A DNA stretch of 64,000 nt from Cordia subcordata (lineage: Eukaryota > Streptophyta > Magnoliopsida > Boraginales > Cordiaceae). Below the pieces are notes generated by a model that ran no database searches, had not been told where the DNA came from, and saw only the letters and a list, made by a program, of their open reading frames with translations. Location: assembly GCA_028554755.1 (NCBI GenBank), contig JAPTOF010000014.1, positions 7,254,001-7,318,000 of the forward strand, in the 5' to 3' direction. This document shows, one piece after another, positions 10,145 to 21,532 of this stretch. Within the stretch, counting starts at the first letter, position 1. The number at the start of each line of letters is the position of its first letter. The position numbers were made by a program, and so were the translations under genes.

Positions 10145-11020
10145 CAGCTCCAAGCTTGAACTTTGATAGGAGGAGTGAAATAGCAATAATGCCTTGTGTT
10201 CTGTAGTCATTCATTCTTTCAGATGTGATGCCCAATGCTGACTTCTTAGTTTTTGATCAAGCGTGAGTTTTTGGTCAAGTGTGTACGTGCCTTCAGATTT
10301 ATTACTGATGAATACACGAGTGCTTGTTCACACTTTCTAAGCTAATACTAACAACTCTCCTGTTCTTTTCCCTACCATTTAGTGTTTTTTTTCACCTTTC
10401 ACCTCGGGATTCGAATCTAATACTTTACTCCTAGAAGAGAGATAGTCTCAACCACTTTAGATGACCCCTAATCCCTCCTCGACATTTAGTTAATTTAAGT
10501 TATTTTCTTATATTTTAAGATTTCCTATTCTTAGTTGTACTTTAATAGTTCTAATTTTTTTTTATGAATCTCTCAACGTAGAGAATTCCTATTTCTGTTT
10601 TACTTCAACAATTATCCTACTTTAAAGCTCTCTTATTTTTATTTTGCTTCAAATTTTCTTATTATTTTAGTCATGCGCATTATTTTAATGTATTTATTTT
10701 TTATATAAATATTAGATTTCCATTTATTAATATTTTTTAGGTATATATGGATTTTGCAGTTCTTGGAACGGGGTTCTGAGGATGGAGGAGATCCCTTACA
10801 TGTAGGTGTTTTGATTTTCAACTCAAACATAGAGAAGCCCACGTTTTCGTAAAAATTAAAAAGCTGGGTATTTTTTAACCTTTTGAAGACAAAAATCAAA
10901 CAGAAAGAAGCCATAGGTATTGTAAACAAAAAATTCAAAGGGTGTGATTTTCTTGAGACCTACTGTTTTTTGCCTAAATGTTGTGTATGGGTGCTGTGGG
11001 GTAAAACAAAGTCTATATAT
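10145..11020. other. Intergenic, no gene recognised
   Basis: The first 21 bases continue an open frame read across the MULE insertion site (see findings). Beyond that it is AT-rich. A patch at about 10395-10470 (GGGATTCGAATCTAATACTT onward) resembles reverse-oriented sequence near 33140-33210, so it is probably an uncharacterised dispersed repeat. Confidence 0.5.
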
Positions 11021-12662
11021 AGTTATCTTGCCGGTGAATAGTTAACTTAATAAAGATGGATCAGCTATAGCTGATTAAACTTAAGCTTGAGATTAAAACA
11101 ATACATAAATATATTTAAAAATATCAAATTCTTCTCTAACCGTAATTTCTTAGTGATATATATGCATGGTCGATTTGATACATGAATTTCACCTGCTCAT
11201 AAGAGATTTGTGACGAAATATTTTTGATCTAATACAATCATATTGGTTGCAATATCTGGCTTGATATAGTTATCTATCCTTCAACTTTCATGATTCGTGC
11301 ACGTTTTCTAATAAAACACAGGAGAGAGAAAACATTACTTAAGACAGAGAATTAGATACTATTCATGGGTTCAAATCCTGTGAGGGACGGAAAAATTGGT
11401 TTGGGGTAAGAGGTTTGAAGAGAAAAAAAAAAGAATTAAATACTTTTTATATGGCTTATAATACGGTTTAAATTCACTTATGGTGCTATAATATTAGTAA
11501 AGAGATGCAATAGGAGCGGAATAATAATATAGTTATGGATAAATTACAATTATTTGTCAAAAGCACTTTTTTTTCGACGAAAAGGAACGGCGCAACTGAA
11601 AAGCAATGGAAAAGAAAACAAACATGGTACTTGGGAAGGGACTATTGAAGAGTGACGAACTATATCAGGTACTTAATTTCTGACCTTTTTCTATCTTTTA
11701 TTTAGAAAGCAAATACTTGTACTAATGAGAAGAATATTTATAATCGGGGACTAAAAGAGCAAAAAGGAACTCCATTTACATTAAAAGATCTAACCTTTGT
11801 CTTCACGATTGTCATGATTTAGCTAAGAAATATAAATAATTATTTTTTCCTTTTTCTCAGTATTTCTTGGAGACCAATGTGTATCCACGTGAGCCAGAAC
11901 TTATGATGAAGCTGCGAAGTATTACTATCTATCTGCCAAAGTAATTCTAGCTTTCTCCATACATATCGTATTAAGTTGAATGATCGTTTTTCAATCTTTT
12001 TTTCTTAGCTCCTTCCTTGTCTGACACTAACTCAATCTTCGAGGACCAAAGCTCTGCTTTGATTTACCACTGGATCTTCTTGTTTGGAGCTTTTTCTTGT
12101 TACTTGAATTAATTGACATTTGCAGATGGTTGTTCATTCGGGATTCTTTTATCTGGTGATTTTTAATGCCTTCTGAAGAATATGGACAAAGTGGGATTAG
12201 CATTGGATGGTTTTTCACGCCTTTGAAGGCTTCCAGTAATGTCTATTTAAAGAGTATTTTGTATCTGATACGAATAGACACACCTATTAGAGGTTTAACT
12301 ACCAATATTTGTTCAAACAAACACCAACCGTCATATTTATTTTGACTTTACCAACCGGTAGCATTGTCTGGTCGACCTATCTTTTGACTGGTAAAATCAG
12401 AACGCTCTCTAACCATATCGGTTGAACCTACCGATCGACCCGTCGGTCGATCTATATGAGCAGTGACAATCTAGCGTGTTTTGAAAATTACTCCAATATG
12501 CCTGTCCCCAATAATTGATTTTTGGTGACCACGTACTATAGGGACAGCAAATCAATAGCATTAAGACCTGGTTTGAGGAGATCCATGCCCAAAACGCCGT
12601 AAAATCATAATCATATATATGTGTGTGTTGCAGATCACAGCCATCGACCCAAGTAGAGCTCA
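11020..12662 (+). pseudogene. CCoAOMT-like O-methyltransferase, copy 1 (broken)
   Basis: Exon 1 (11606-11668) encodes a 21-residue leader ending LLKSDELYQ with a GT donor. Exon 2 (11861-11940) encodes YFLETNVYPREPELMMKLRS and ends in the same phase as in the intact copy 3. No exon 3, which in copy 3 carries the SAM-binding EIGVYTGYS motif, is found. Exon 4 survives only as its acceptor and ~31 bases ([10 protein letters not shown], 12634-12662), after which an unrelated antisense fragment begins. The upstream flank (11020-11600) matches the flanks of copies 2 and 3. Exons 1-2 have intact frames and splice sites, so the locus may still be transcribed, but it cannot make an enzyme. Confidence 0.8.
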
Positions 12663-12663
12663 T

Positions 12664-12747
12664 TAAAGCCAGGAATTCGACTACTTGAGCAACTTCCTCC
12701 GGTTGACCATATCGTCCTGTACCCCATGTCGAAGTGGTGAGCACTTT
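12664..12747 (-). pseudogene. Single-exon fragment of a FabG-like (3-oxoacyl-ACP reductase) gene
   Basis: On the minus strand an intron-like pyrimidine tract and CAG acceptor precede an 84-base stretch reading VLTTSTWGTGRYGQPEEVAQ and then VVEFLAL. RYGQPEEVA.LVEFLAL is a hallmark of the C-terminal part of plant FabG (short-chain dehydrogenase/reductase family). The usual following segment (NPAASYITGQ and the terminal IDGG) is absent because the sequence switches to antisense CCoAOMT exon 4. No other FabG exon was found nearby, so this is a captured or transposed fragment. Confidence 0.65.
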
Positions 12748-13459
12748 CTGATAATCAGCAATGAGAAAAATCTAAGTAAGCACTTCTTGGAGAGCCCAAT
12801 GAGGAACTTCTGTACCAACTACTTTTGGATGACTGAGGAGTAAGACATCTTAACATTGAAGTATACACAAATGCAGTGGGAGAATACACTCCTTTTCATC
12901 GGGTATGCTCACCCACAAGGCAATTTGTCGGATTTTACAAGTTCACTATGTTATCAAAAGAAAACATTATCCATTACCTAGAAGAATTAATGTTCTGCCA
13001 ATATCAGTTTGGCTTTCATGTCAAATGCAATAAAGACCATTTCAAAACAAGGCAAATTTTCAAGTCCTGGGTACAATTTTACAAGAGAAAAAAACAAAAT
13101 AACACTAATGATTAGCAGAATATACTCACATTGATGTTATTTTATAATTTATCTTTTAATTGTAAAATTATATTATCATGACTCAAAATTCAAAAAAAAT
13201 TATTGTCAAGTTAATTTACATCAACAATTCAATTTATTCCAGACAGGCCCTGAAGAATGTTACAAATAGATGGTGCCATCCTTATCCTCAATCAATGCAC
13301 TGGCTGTCGTGTCGAGTGTCCTTGTGAGTTAGCTCTATAATTGACAACCCTAATAAAGCTGTACCATTATAACCAACGAATGTGTTATCTCCATATGTTG
13401 GTGACTTTACAAGAATGGCACATATGGGTGTCTTGAGTATTCAATAGAGTGTTCGACCC

Positions 13460-13491
<32 letters not shown>

Positions 13492-13962
13492 GAGCGGTTA
13501 GATAGTTACACGTGATTAACTATATTACACGTGATTAACTATATCAAGTTCATTTTTATGCCCTTAAATTCTATATATTGCTTATCGATTGATTTTTCTG
13601 AAACATGGATTAGAGACGTGGTTACACTAGACTTGTAACCTTGTGCTAAATTTAATGTTATATATCCTCCTTAAACTGAATTCCTCATCTTAAGAAAAGG
13701 GAAAAAAATCTACAAATAGAAAAAAAGGAAAAAAATCTAATTATGTATCACGATCTCTTTTTGGTTGATATTGAAATGCCTTAATTGCGAGGATCCATTT
13801 CGTCCCCAACAGCAGACCGTTGTACCCCGCCAATTAAAAGGGACACCATTTCTTCATTCTTCACTTTTTTCTTTTTTTTTGTGTAATCAACAACTCCCGC
13901 GACCACTTAAATATGATTGCTAGATATTTCACTTGGCGGATGTCATAATTAATATTGCCGTA

Positions 13963-14251
13963 ACACGGTTCTTTCTGGAACTTTTGAAAACAATATTGAA
14001 TTTCAAAATTATGAAATAGTATTTTTGAGAAAAGAAAAAGAATTATATTTTTTGACATGTTGTAAAAATATCTTGTCAAAAGTCTTTCTCAAAAAACTCC
14101 AATTTATAACTTCTAGTTTTTCAGTTTTTCTTACCTTTGACTCTTATGTAAAAGTCCTTTTAAAAATGGACGAAACTAATTAGTTTTAATTTTTAAACTC
14201 AAAAAGTATTTTTGAGTATTTAAAAGTTGAGCTAAATAGTAAAACAGACTC
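13963..14251 (+). mobile_element. Truncated M1 MITE in copy B
   Basis: Corresponds to about 3160-3427 of the copy-A element. The left inverted repeat and first ~120 bp are missing. The right end survives as AAAACAGACTC but joins directly to ACTTTCACGACC, whereas copy A has ~70 bp more. It is therefore a deletion derivative of the same insertion, which predates the duplication. Confidence 0.75.
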
Positions 14252-14818
14252 TACTTTCACGACCAATCATAAGGTACATAACTTTGTATTTGGTTTCAAG
14301 ATGACGAATAAGTATCTCTTGCCATACATTATTCCACTTGCATCTCTTGCCTACACGATCTATCTCATGTCAATTGCATTCTCAAAATGCATGAGAGGTA
14401 AATTTCAATTGTTATGCGTAAGTTGTCTCTCATAACCATGTTGGAAGTTAAATTTTATAAGGTCATGAAGGGATAATACTAATTTATATGAATAGTTGAG
14501 ATTTTTCTGTTAATACAAGAGGATGGCTGATATGAAAAAAAATTATTATAAATCTAAAAGAAGTTGAGAGAAATCAATTATTGTAAGCACTTGGCATCAA
14601 TAGTACAATCTCGCCTCTTACTATTCAATAATGTATTCAATATGGCCAACTACCTCTTTTTTTTTTTTTTTTGGCGCTTTTAGCTAAAGGATTCTCAAGC
14701 TATGTTGGATTTGAAACAAATTTTTACGAAAATAGGAGTGGTAAAAAAAAAAGCCCTCTTAAAAAGTGGAATTCTTGGGATTGCAATTTGTATTCTCCTC
14801 CTTATTACAAGTTGAGGC

Positions 14819-15197
14819 CACTACTGATCAGTTGCAAAATTTTGAGACTAATTGTTACCGGTCACTAATTTTAACAATCAGTTGCTATATTTTGTAAGCA
14901 TTACAAATCGATTGCAAAAATTTTGCCGTCGCCACTGATGGATCACAAAATTTGCTAGTGAATTAGAAATTGGTCTCTAGATTTAGTGATCGATTCAAAA
15001 TCTATCGCTAAACACAGTCCAAATTAAAATCGCAAAATTCTCAACATAGTTTTTTCCCGTTTTAATTTTAGCAACCATATCGATGTAAATTAGTGACCAA
15101 ATTTCGGTCACTAATGTCTTGGCAAATATTCAGCGACCAATTCTTTTTGGAAGCAGCCGCTAATTTTTGATTGATAAAAGCCAACTTTCTAGTAATG
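14819..15197. mobile_element. CACTA-like element in copy B
   Basis: Starts CACTACTGATCAG and ends (reverse complement) CATTACTAGAAAG. It has the same TTGCAAAATTT subterminal words as 4065-4486. It lies 135 bp upstream of the BAHD start codon and therefore forms much of the proximal promoter. Confidence 0.5.
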
Positions 15198-15332
15198 CAA
15201 CAACTCGTTGGTACCACCTACCGCAATTAAGAGCTGCGGCTTTGTTGTAATCTACAAATAGTAGCGAGATCACACAATGCCACTCAAGAAGAGCAAGAAA
15301 ATAAATCTTTAACAAGTGAATCTTCTGCAAAA

Positions 15333-16637
15333 ATGAAATTAGAAATCCTCTCAAAAACAACAATAAAACCCTCTGCGCCCACTCCTCACAAATTGAGAAA
15401 CTTCAATGTCTCCTTCTTAGATCAGCTTGCCCCCTCATCCTATATCCCAACCCTTCTGTTCTACAAACCCAAACCAAACCATTCAAATGATTCACAAACC
15501 GTAGCTCACCTCGCAACATCCTTGGCTGAAACCTTGACAATCTACTACCCTTTGGCAGGTAGATTCAAAGACTCCGTTTCTATCGATTGTAATGACGAGG
15601 GAGCAATTTTTGTAGAAGCTCAAACAGATTGCTCTCTGTCTCAGTTTCTTGAAAACCCTGATATTGCATTCTTGAACAAATTTCTCCCACGCAATGCCAA
15701 CAGCCTCGACAAAGATTCTGAAACCCTAGTTGCTATACAAATAACTAGGTTTGAATGTGGTGGCTTTGTGATTGGAACATGCATGCTCCACAAGGCTGTA
15801 GATACAACCACAGTAAGTAGTTTCCTCAACACTTGGGCAAAAATTACTCGTGGTTTACACGATCAATTGGAGTACCCTGACTTGTACTCCGCATCATCGC
15901 TCTTCCCTGCGACAGTATCATTGTCAAGTGATTTCTTGACGACTTTCGACAATTTCTACTTCAAAGGGCGGAAAACTAATAACATAAGAAGATTTGTGTT
16001 TGATGGTACAGCAATAGCCACCCTCAAAGCTCAAGCAGCTAGCGAAACAGTCCCTCATCCATCCCGAATCGTTGCATTGACAGCATTCGTATGTAAGCGC
16101 ATAATGGCAGCTCGTAAGGCGCCGATGATGATCACCCATCCAGTGAATTTGCGGCGGCGTATTAAGTCGCCATTGCCCCGTGAATCTTTCGGAAATCTTC
16201 TATGGTTGGCATATGAGTTCTGTGATGACGCCACGGGCCCAGAGATGGAGCTGCCTGATTTGGCAGCAGTAGTGAGCGAGATGCTTTTGAATGTAACTAG
16301 TGAAAGCATAGATGGGCTAGACAGCGATGATGTGTTTACCTCGCTTGGTGAAGTGATGGGGAGTTTGAACACCATTGACAATCTTAAAGTGTTGCGCTTC
16401 ACCAGCTGGTGCAATTTGGGCTACTATGACATTGATTTCGGATGGGGAGAGCCTGTTTGGGTATCTGGTATGGGGGATACACTAGGCTTCCAGTCCAAGC
16501 AACACTTCCTCTTTCTGGATAGTAAATGCGGCAAACAAATAGAGCTGTGGGTGGACTATGATGAAGAAGATATCGCTATCCTTGAAAATGATCGGGAGTT
16601 CCTTGCATATGCCACCCCGAATCCTCGCGTTTCGTAG
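15333..16637 (+). CDS. BAHD-family acyl-CoA-dependent acyltransferase (vinorine synthase-like clade)
   Basis: A single uninterrupted 434-residue reading frame, the usual length for BAHD enzymes. The catalytic HxxxD motif is HKAVD at residues 153-157 and the structural DFGWG motif is at 368-372. YYPLAGR near residues 71-77 is another family signature. BAHD enzymes move an acyl group from acyl-CoA to alcohols or amines in the cytosol; the His of HxxxD is the general base. The overall pattern fits the intronless alkaloid/ester-forming group (vinorine synthase, salutaridinol acetyltransferase and relatives), but the substrate cannot be read from sequence. The start is the first ATG, giving the standard short lead into the first conserved block. 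It lies between CCoAOMT-like copies 1 and 2, directly after segmental copy B. No broken residues; likely functional. Confidence 0.92.
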   Translation: MKLEILSKTTIKPSAPTPHKLRNFNVSFLDQLAPSSYIPTLLFYKPKPNHSNDSQTVAHLATSLAETLTIYYPLAGRFKDSVSIDCNDEGAIFVEAQTDCSLSQFLENPDIAFLNKFLPRNANSLDKDSETLVAIQITRFECGGFVIGTCMLHKAVDTTTVSSFLNTWAKITRGLHDQLEYPDLYSASSLFPATVSLSSDFLTTFDNFYFKGRKTNNIRRFVFDGTAIATLKAQAASETVPHPSRIVALTAFVCKRIMAARKAPMMITHPVNLRRRIKSPLPRESFGNLLWLAYEFCDDATGPEMELPDLAAVVSEMLLNVTSESIDGLDSDDVFTSLGEVMGSLNTIDNLKVLRFTSWCNLGYYDIDFGWGEPVWVSGMGDTLGFQSKQHFLFLDSKCGKQIELWVDYDEEDIAILENDREFLAYATPNPRVS

Positions 16638-16852
16638 CATTGATCCTTATTGTGTTTCTTTCCAGAAGTTTTGTTTGGTTGTAACGGTGGTAGTACCAGT
16701 TTAATTTTCTTGCATTTGCATTTTATGTAGCTTTGGCTATGTCGCACTTTTGTATCATGGTTTGCTTGTCAACCATGCATTCTAAAGGGTACATAGAGGG
16801 TTTTAGCTTTTATGTCCTCCCTCTAGCAATCTTGTATTTTGCTTTTGGTTAG

Positions 16853-16884
16853 AATAAAATTTTTCCCTTTGCTTAAAAAAAAAA
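16853..16884 (+). terminator. Poly(A) signal and A-tract downstream of the BAHD gene
   Basis: AATAAA at 16853-16858 is followed 16 bases later by a run of ten A (16875-16884), about 215-250 bp past the stop codon. This is a plausible 3' processing site. The genomic A-run immediately after it also resembles a retroposed tail. Confidence 0.5.
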
Positions 16885-18430
16885 GAAGCATGTATATCAT
16901 ATAATAAAGCAAAATAAATTGTAATTTCGTGCTGTTAAGTGGCGTTCTATATGACAAGCTTTCCATAATTACTTATCAATTAAATATGCCTATTCTTTGG
17001 TCATTTTTTGTTTTCCTCATTTATTCAGTTCCATTTCTATATTAAACGTTTTAATTTAATTAATATTATGCACTTTCTTTATATATATCATCATTGTTCT
17101 ATTAATTCTATAGTATATAATTGTTTCAATAACTATTTAGTAAGATATAAAAACTTTATAATTTTAATATATCTAATCATATATATCGCTCCCCGTGCAT
17201 TGCAAGAGTGTCGCGCTAGTATATATATATACCAACTATCTGAGCAAATGGAAATTTACCCATAATATATGACATGAATTCTCATTCTACTCGAGTCAAT
17301 ACATATAGCCCACAAGAACGCCAAACACAACAAAACGGCAAGAATGGGTAAAGTACGACTTATGAGTTCAATGAGAACCTGACCATATATTTAGAACCAT
17401 TGCAATAAGTTGTTTAACACATTTCCTAATCTCAAGACCTCATCAATGTCTTTGGAGTATTTGAGGGTTATCACCAAAGTCTAAAATGGCCTAAAACATA
17501 CTAAATGATAGAGTAGAGTTATTACAATCCATCAAGGATCTAGCCTTCTATTAGGCCAGTCCAAACACACAAATAAAAACAAATAAAATTCAAGAAAATA
17601 TAATGATAACGTACCTTGAATAAAACTTCAAATATTCACAATATTTTATTTCACCAAAAATTACAGAGTGTTTACAAAATTTGAAAACTAAAAAAACTTT
17701 CTGAAAAGTTCCTCAAAGCCCCAAACAATCTAAGCCTTCTTCTTTTATAAACACTTAGGCCAGATTTCAAAGGAAAATACAAAATAATTTTCCACGGACT
17801 TCAAACTAGTTTGAATCCGTGAATAATAATTACAACTATTGTGTATTACAGTGGAGTTACTGTTTATAACAGTAAAATGACCAATAGGAACAATTATGGC
17901 TGCAACTTTATTTTTCCTCCTTCTTGTCCTTATCCTTATTAAGTGAGACGAAGGAATCTTCTTATTGCTGTTTTATTTGCAAAGTTCCTTTTAACTGAGA
18001 CTAAGGAATTTTCTTATTGCTGTTTTATTTGCAAATGTCCTTTTAACGCGTCTATATATATATATATATGGAAAGAATTTAAAGCACCCCATCCCCTAAA
18101 TTTAGCTCCTTGTCAGATCTTTAGATCTCTTCCACCTAGTTCATCTTTTTTCTTACACAGTTGTCTCCCAATTGATTTTTCCCCCAATAAAAAATTAAAG
18201 ATAAAGGTATTCAAAATTAGCTCCTTTTCAGATTTTTAGACAAATAAATAAAATATTTTACTTTTCCCGTTACATTTTTCTTCACTTAATCCTATAATCT
18301 TGAGATATTTGTTTCACTTTTTCTCTAATATTTTTTTTTCTAATAGTGCTGATAAAGTAGAAGATTTTTTTCGTTTCTTAATTTGTACTTTTTTGTATTC
18401 AAAATAAATTTATTTTTAAAAATTTTATTA
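16885..18430. other. Intergenic with a 52-bp tandem duplication
   Basis: No coding frame is recognised. At 17945-18048 a 52-bp unit starting GAGAC.AAGGAAT.TTCTTA is repeated twice with few differences. A TA microsatellite follows at about 18054-18070. The rest is AT-rich. Confidence 0.6.
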
Positions 18431-18439
18431 GTAAATTAG

Positions 18440-18680
18440 AAGGTCAAAGGGCGTTGAATGGGGTAGGGGAGGGACGAGGGATGGTTTGGACTAGTTAACC
18501 GGGCCCCTTAACAGTCCTTCGGCCCCTGATAAGGGGTTAAGGCCCTGGTGGAGTCACATCCCTCCTCCACCCCAGGATTAACCAGCCTAGCCCAGCCCGT
18601 TAAGGGAGGGGCCAATTCAGGCCACCCCATCAAACCAGTGACCCCCCATTATCGGGGGTTAAGTTGAATTGGCAATCCCT
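18440..18680. repeat. GC-rich island with TTAACCCC/GGGGTTAA words
   Basis: A sharp composition change in otherwise AT-rich DNA. Words such as CCCCTTAAC, GGGGTTAAGGCC, CCGTTAAGGGAGGGGCC and ATCGGGGGTTAAG occur in both orientations and could pair as inverted repeats. No reading frame and no RNA gene is recognised. It may be an uncharacterised repeat; a patch of GGGGT-rich sequence at 61750-61810 has a similar flavour. Confidence 0.5.
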
Positions 18681-19966
18681 TTGTTATGTTGATTGTTGAT
18701 ACACACTAATGATTAAGATTACATCCTCTCTTTAGTGTCTATCAGTAATCAAGACTTTGAATCGTATCTGTTCAAAATCTGTATCAGAAACATCAATGAC
18801 TTGGGCAGAATCCAAATCTTATCTTATTCCCATAAGTTAATCATAATCAGTAACACTTCCATTGTCATTTTCAGTACTTCACATGAAATATATGGTCAAA
18901 ACTTTCAAAGAGGATTCCATCACTTTTTCCAGCATCACTATCAGTTTTATTAAGAAGTCAAAAGTCAGTAACTTATTTTTTGCATGAATCATTAATTATC
19001 AGTCGTTCAAAGGAAAAAAACGATTGTTTATATTTCCATCAGCAGTAGTATTTGTTTCCATCAGGATTAGTTGGTGAGCATTAGTAGTCTTGTACTTGGA
19101 GAAAGTCAGAAGTCAATAGTTATGCTGCAGGTGTAATTCTAACTTGATTGGTTATTATCAGCCAGACCTGTTCAAAGAATACTACATTAGTAGTACTTTT
19201 GTCAAGAAAACGCAAAAAGTCAATTGTTATCTTGCCGCACTACAAAACAAGTTCGTAACGTTGTTGTCTATATCAGCATCGACAATTTTAAAACGTCGCT
19301 TATATATAATTTTAAGAAAAAAATCACAATATATTTCATCCACAATTCAAGCTTTGAACCTTTTTAATTGTAACACTTTATAATTATATCATCTCCCAAT
19401 TAAACTAAGAATATATTCACTAACTATCTTGCATAACAATATATCTATGAATTATTTAAACGCTTCTCTATATTACAAAACCACCACCTATTTCTCGTTA
19501 TTTTGTAATGAAACCTTTGTCTATTCTTGGTATCTTTTTTGTATTGCCGATGAATAGTTAACTTAATAAACGTGGGTCCGTCAGCTTCCTTTTAGTTAAT
19601 TTTTTTAATAATATAATATCAGTATCTAAATCATTGATCCACTCTCATCATCACTTACTTTTTAACATTAAAATTATTCATTTTTAAGGCTTAAAAATAA
19701 ATTTTAACCGCACATTAGAGATTTGTGGCAAAATACTTTATCGTAATATATTCAGCTTTAATGGTAACTTGAATTTGTTATCTGCATTACTCTTTTGTGT
19801 AATAACTTTTTTGAAAGTGGCCCATGATATTGCAATCTTTTGTAATTGTCCTTGAAGAATAAAATCGTGTGTAACAATTATCTTGCTTCATACAGTTATC
19901 TCTCCTTCAACTGTCATCCACGTCCTTCTAATAACACAAATTAAAGTAGATAAAAGCATTACTTCA

Positions 19967-20082
19967 AGCAAAGAATTAGATAGTACTTATTCATGTGGCT
20001 TATAATACGGTCTAATTAATTCTGAAGCAAAGAATTAGATAGTAATTATTCATGTGGCTTATAATACGGTCTAATTATTTCC
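19967..20082. repeat. 57-bp tandem duplication
   Basis: AAGCAAAGAATTAGATAGTA followed by TTATTCATGTGGCTTATAAT and ACGGTCTAATTA occurs twice head to tail. A single related copy is present in blocks 1 and 3. Confidence 0.85.
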
Positions 20083-20287
20083 GCTCATAATATTATAATA
20101 ATGGGAAAGAGATTTAACAGGGGTGGAATAATGATATAACTATGGATAAATTATACGATTAATTTATTGTCACTAGATCTAGTAATGTTACAAACATTAT
20201 TTATAAAGGTAATTAAGGAAGGGATCTAAATTCTTATAATCTATCAGTCGCAAAGAAACGAGAAAAGAAAAGAAAAGAAACTTGAAT

Positions 20288-20937
20288 AATGTCACAGCCA
20301 TCGATCCAAGTAAAGCTTATTACGACATAGGATTAAGAAAGCTGGAGCGGAGCACAAGATCAACTTCGTCGAGTCCGAGGCTCCACCAGTTCTTGATAAA
20401 TTCTTGGAAAATGTGAGCCTACATAAGGTCAACTCCAACAGATTTTTTATTTTTTTCCTTACATCTATTAGTTTTGTAATATTTTCTTAAATATAGATTC
20501 TTTATATTAATTTTACTCTAACAGATTCCTTATATCTAGTCAAACTCTTATTTAGGAAAAATCTCTTATTTGAGTTTCACGGCTTCCCTGTTTTAAAATT
20601 TTCCTAATTGTTTTAGGGAATGGGAATATTATCACTAGAGTTGGGGATAATCAAAAAGCATTTTGGGGATAAAATTTTTATCAATAAATATAGGGATATA
20701 TGTAGAGAATCTGTTGGAACAATCTATCTCTACATTTGAAGTAGGGAATGGTTTAGAACAATTGTTAGAGCTGCCCTCGAACATCTTAAAACTCTTATTG
20801 ACTAATACCTGTCTCGTCTCGTCTCATCTCTAATGACTTAAACTTGCTTATCACTTTCTTGTTAAGCGATGATCGTATCGATATTTCTCAAGTCCCCGTA
20901 GGTGATGGAATGACCATTTGCAGGCTTGTCTAGCAAT
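20288..20937 (+). pseudogene. CCoAOMT-like O-methyltransferase, copy 2 (internally deleted)
   Basis: Only exon 4 and the end of exon 5 remain. Exon 4 starts ITAIDPSKAYYDIGL, then a short deletion removes the equivalent of PVI and shifts the frame before the KAG.EHKINF segment. Its GT donor (ATGTGAGC) is preserved at about 20412. The intron carries an inserted TIR element. The first ~230 bases of exon 5 (metal-binding VDADK and YDNTLWGG regions of copy 3) are missing. The last part, DDRIDISQVPVGDGMTICRL and V-stop, is intact. No exons 1-3 are seen upstream. Clearly non-functional. Confidence 0.85.
20427..20776. mobile_element. Short TIR element inside the copy-2 pseudogene
   Basis: The left end GGTCAACTCCAACAGATT and the reverse complement of the right end, GGGCAGCTCTAACAATTG, form an inverted repeat. 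The ~350-bp AT-rich interior has no frame. It sits in the relic of intron 4. The target duplication could not be defined. Confidence 0.55.
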
Positions 20938-21310
20938 CTTTCCATAATACTTCAATCTAATTATTATTATTATTATGGTCAAGTTGTGTGGTTATATATT
21001 TTTAAGATAATTAATTTCAAGTGGCTTAATTGTGATTATAAGTTGTAAGTTTGAGGCCAATTGGTGCGTGATTGTCTATCTGGGTATTTATATTATATTG
21101 GCACGGAAACGGAAGTGTCAAATAGCATTGTTTTCATGATATAAACGATATGTGATGTTGTCTTCACCAGTAATCATCTTATATATGCTTCTTTTTTATC
21201 CTATCGAAGTAATAACTATTCCACTTCACACCTGTTCTGATATCTTGTGTCTTATTTATCAAGTACGTGTTTAAAAGAATTTTTTACTAGTGTCTCCTAA
21301 TCTTTCTTAT

Positions 21311-21487
21311 TTTCTCAAAGGGGTTTTTTTTGCTAAGGACCCACTATGTTATAGTAAAAGTACGTTGATAGCTCCTGTACTCCCAAAACTCTCTATTTAC
21401 TCTCTTGTATTTTTTCGCGACTTGCATGAATACTCCTTCCATCAAGTTTTCCATCTATTTTTACTAGTGTCTCCTAAGCTTTCTTAA

Positions 21488-21532
<45 letters not shown>

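Larger units (their letters stand above)
13032..15262. repeat. Segmental duplication, copy B, ending at the BAHD promoter
   Basis: Collinear with 1317-4560 in the same orientation but about 1 kb shorter. It lacks the M3 MITE (empty site at about 13650), the 2672-3004 block, and the right flank of the M1 MITE. It ends within ~70 bp of the acyltransferase start codon, so the duplicated material includes the presumptive BAHD promoter. No independent gene is seen in it. Confidence 0.85.
18735..21310 (+). repeat. Duplicated CCoAOMT locus block 2 (paralogue of 26095-29620)
   Basis: Flank and gene sequence are collinear with block 3. Shared upstream words include CAAAGAGGATTCCATCACTTTT (18905/26172 region), GCATTAGTAGTC and GCCAGACCTGTTCAAAGAA. 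The shared 3' flank includes GGCCAATTGGTG-like sequence, ACCAGTAATCAT and CAAGTACGT. The gene inside is deleted (see next entries). Confidence 0.8.

Noticed and set aside
11360..11400. tRNA-like GGGTTCAAATCCTGTGAGGG near the CCoAOMT copy-1 flank
   Set aside because: Only a T-arm-like word is present; no acceptor stem or anticodon arm can be drawn.
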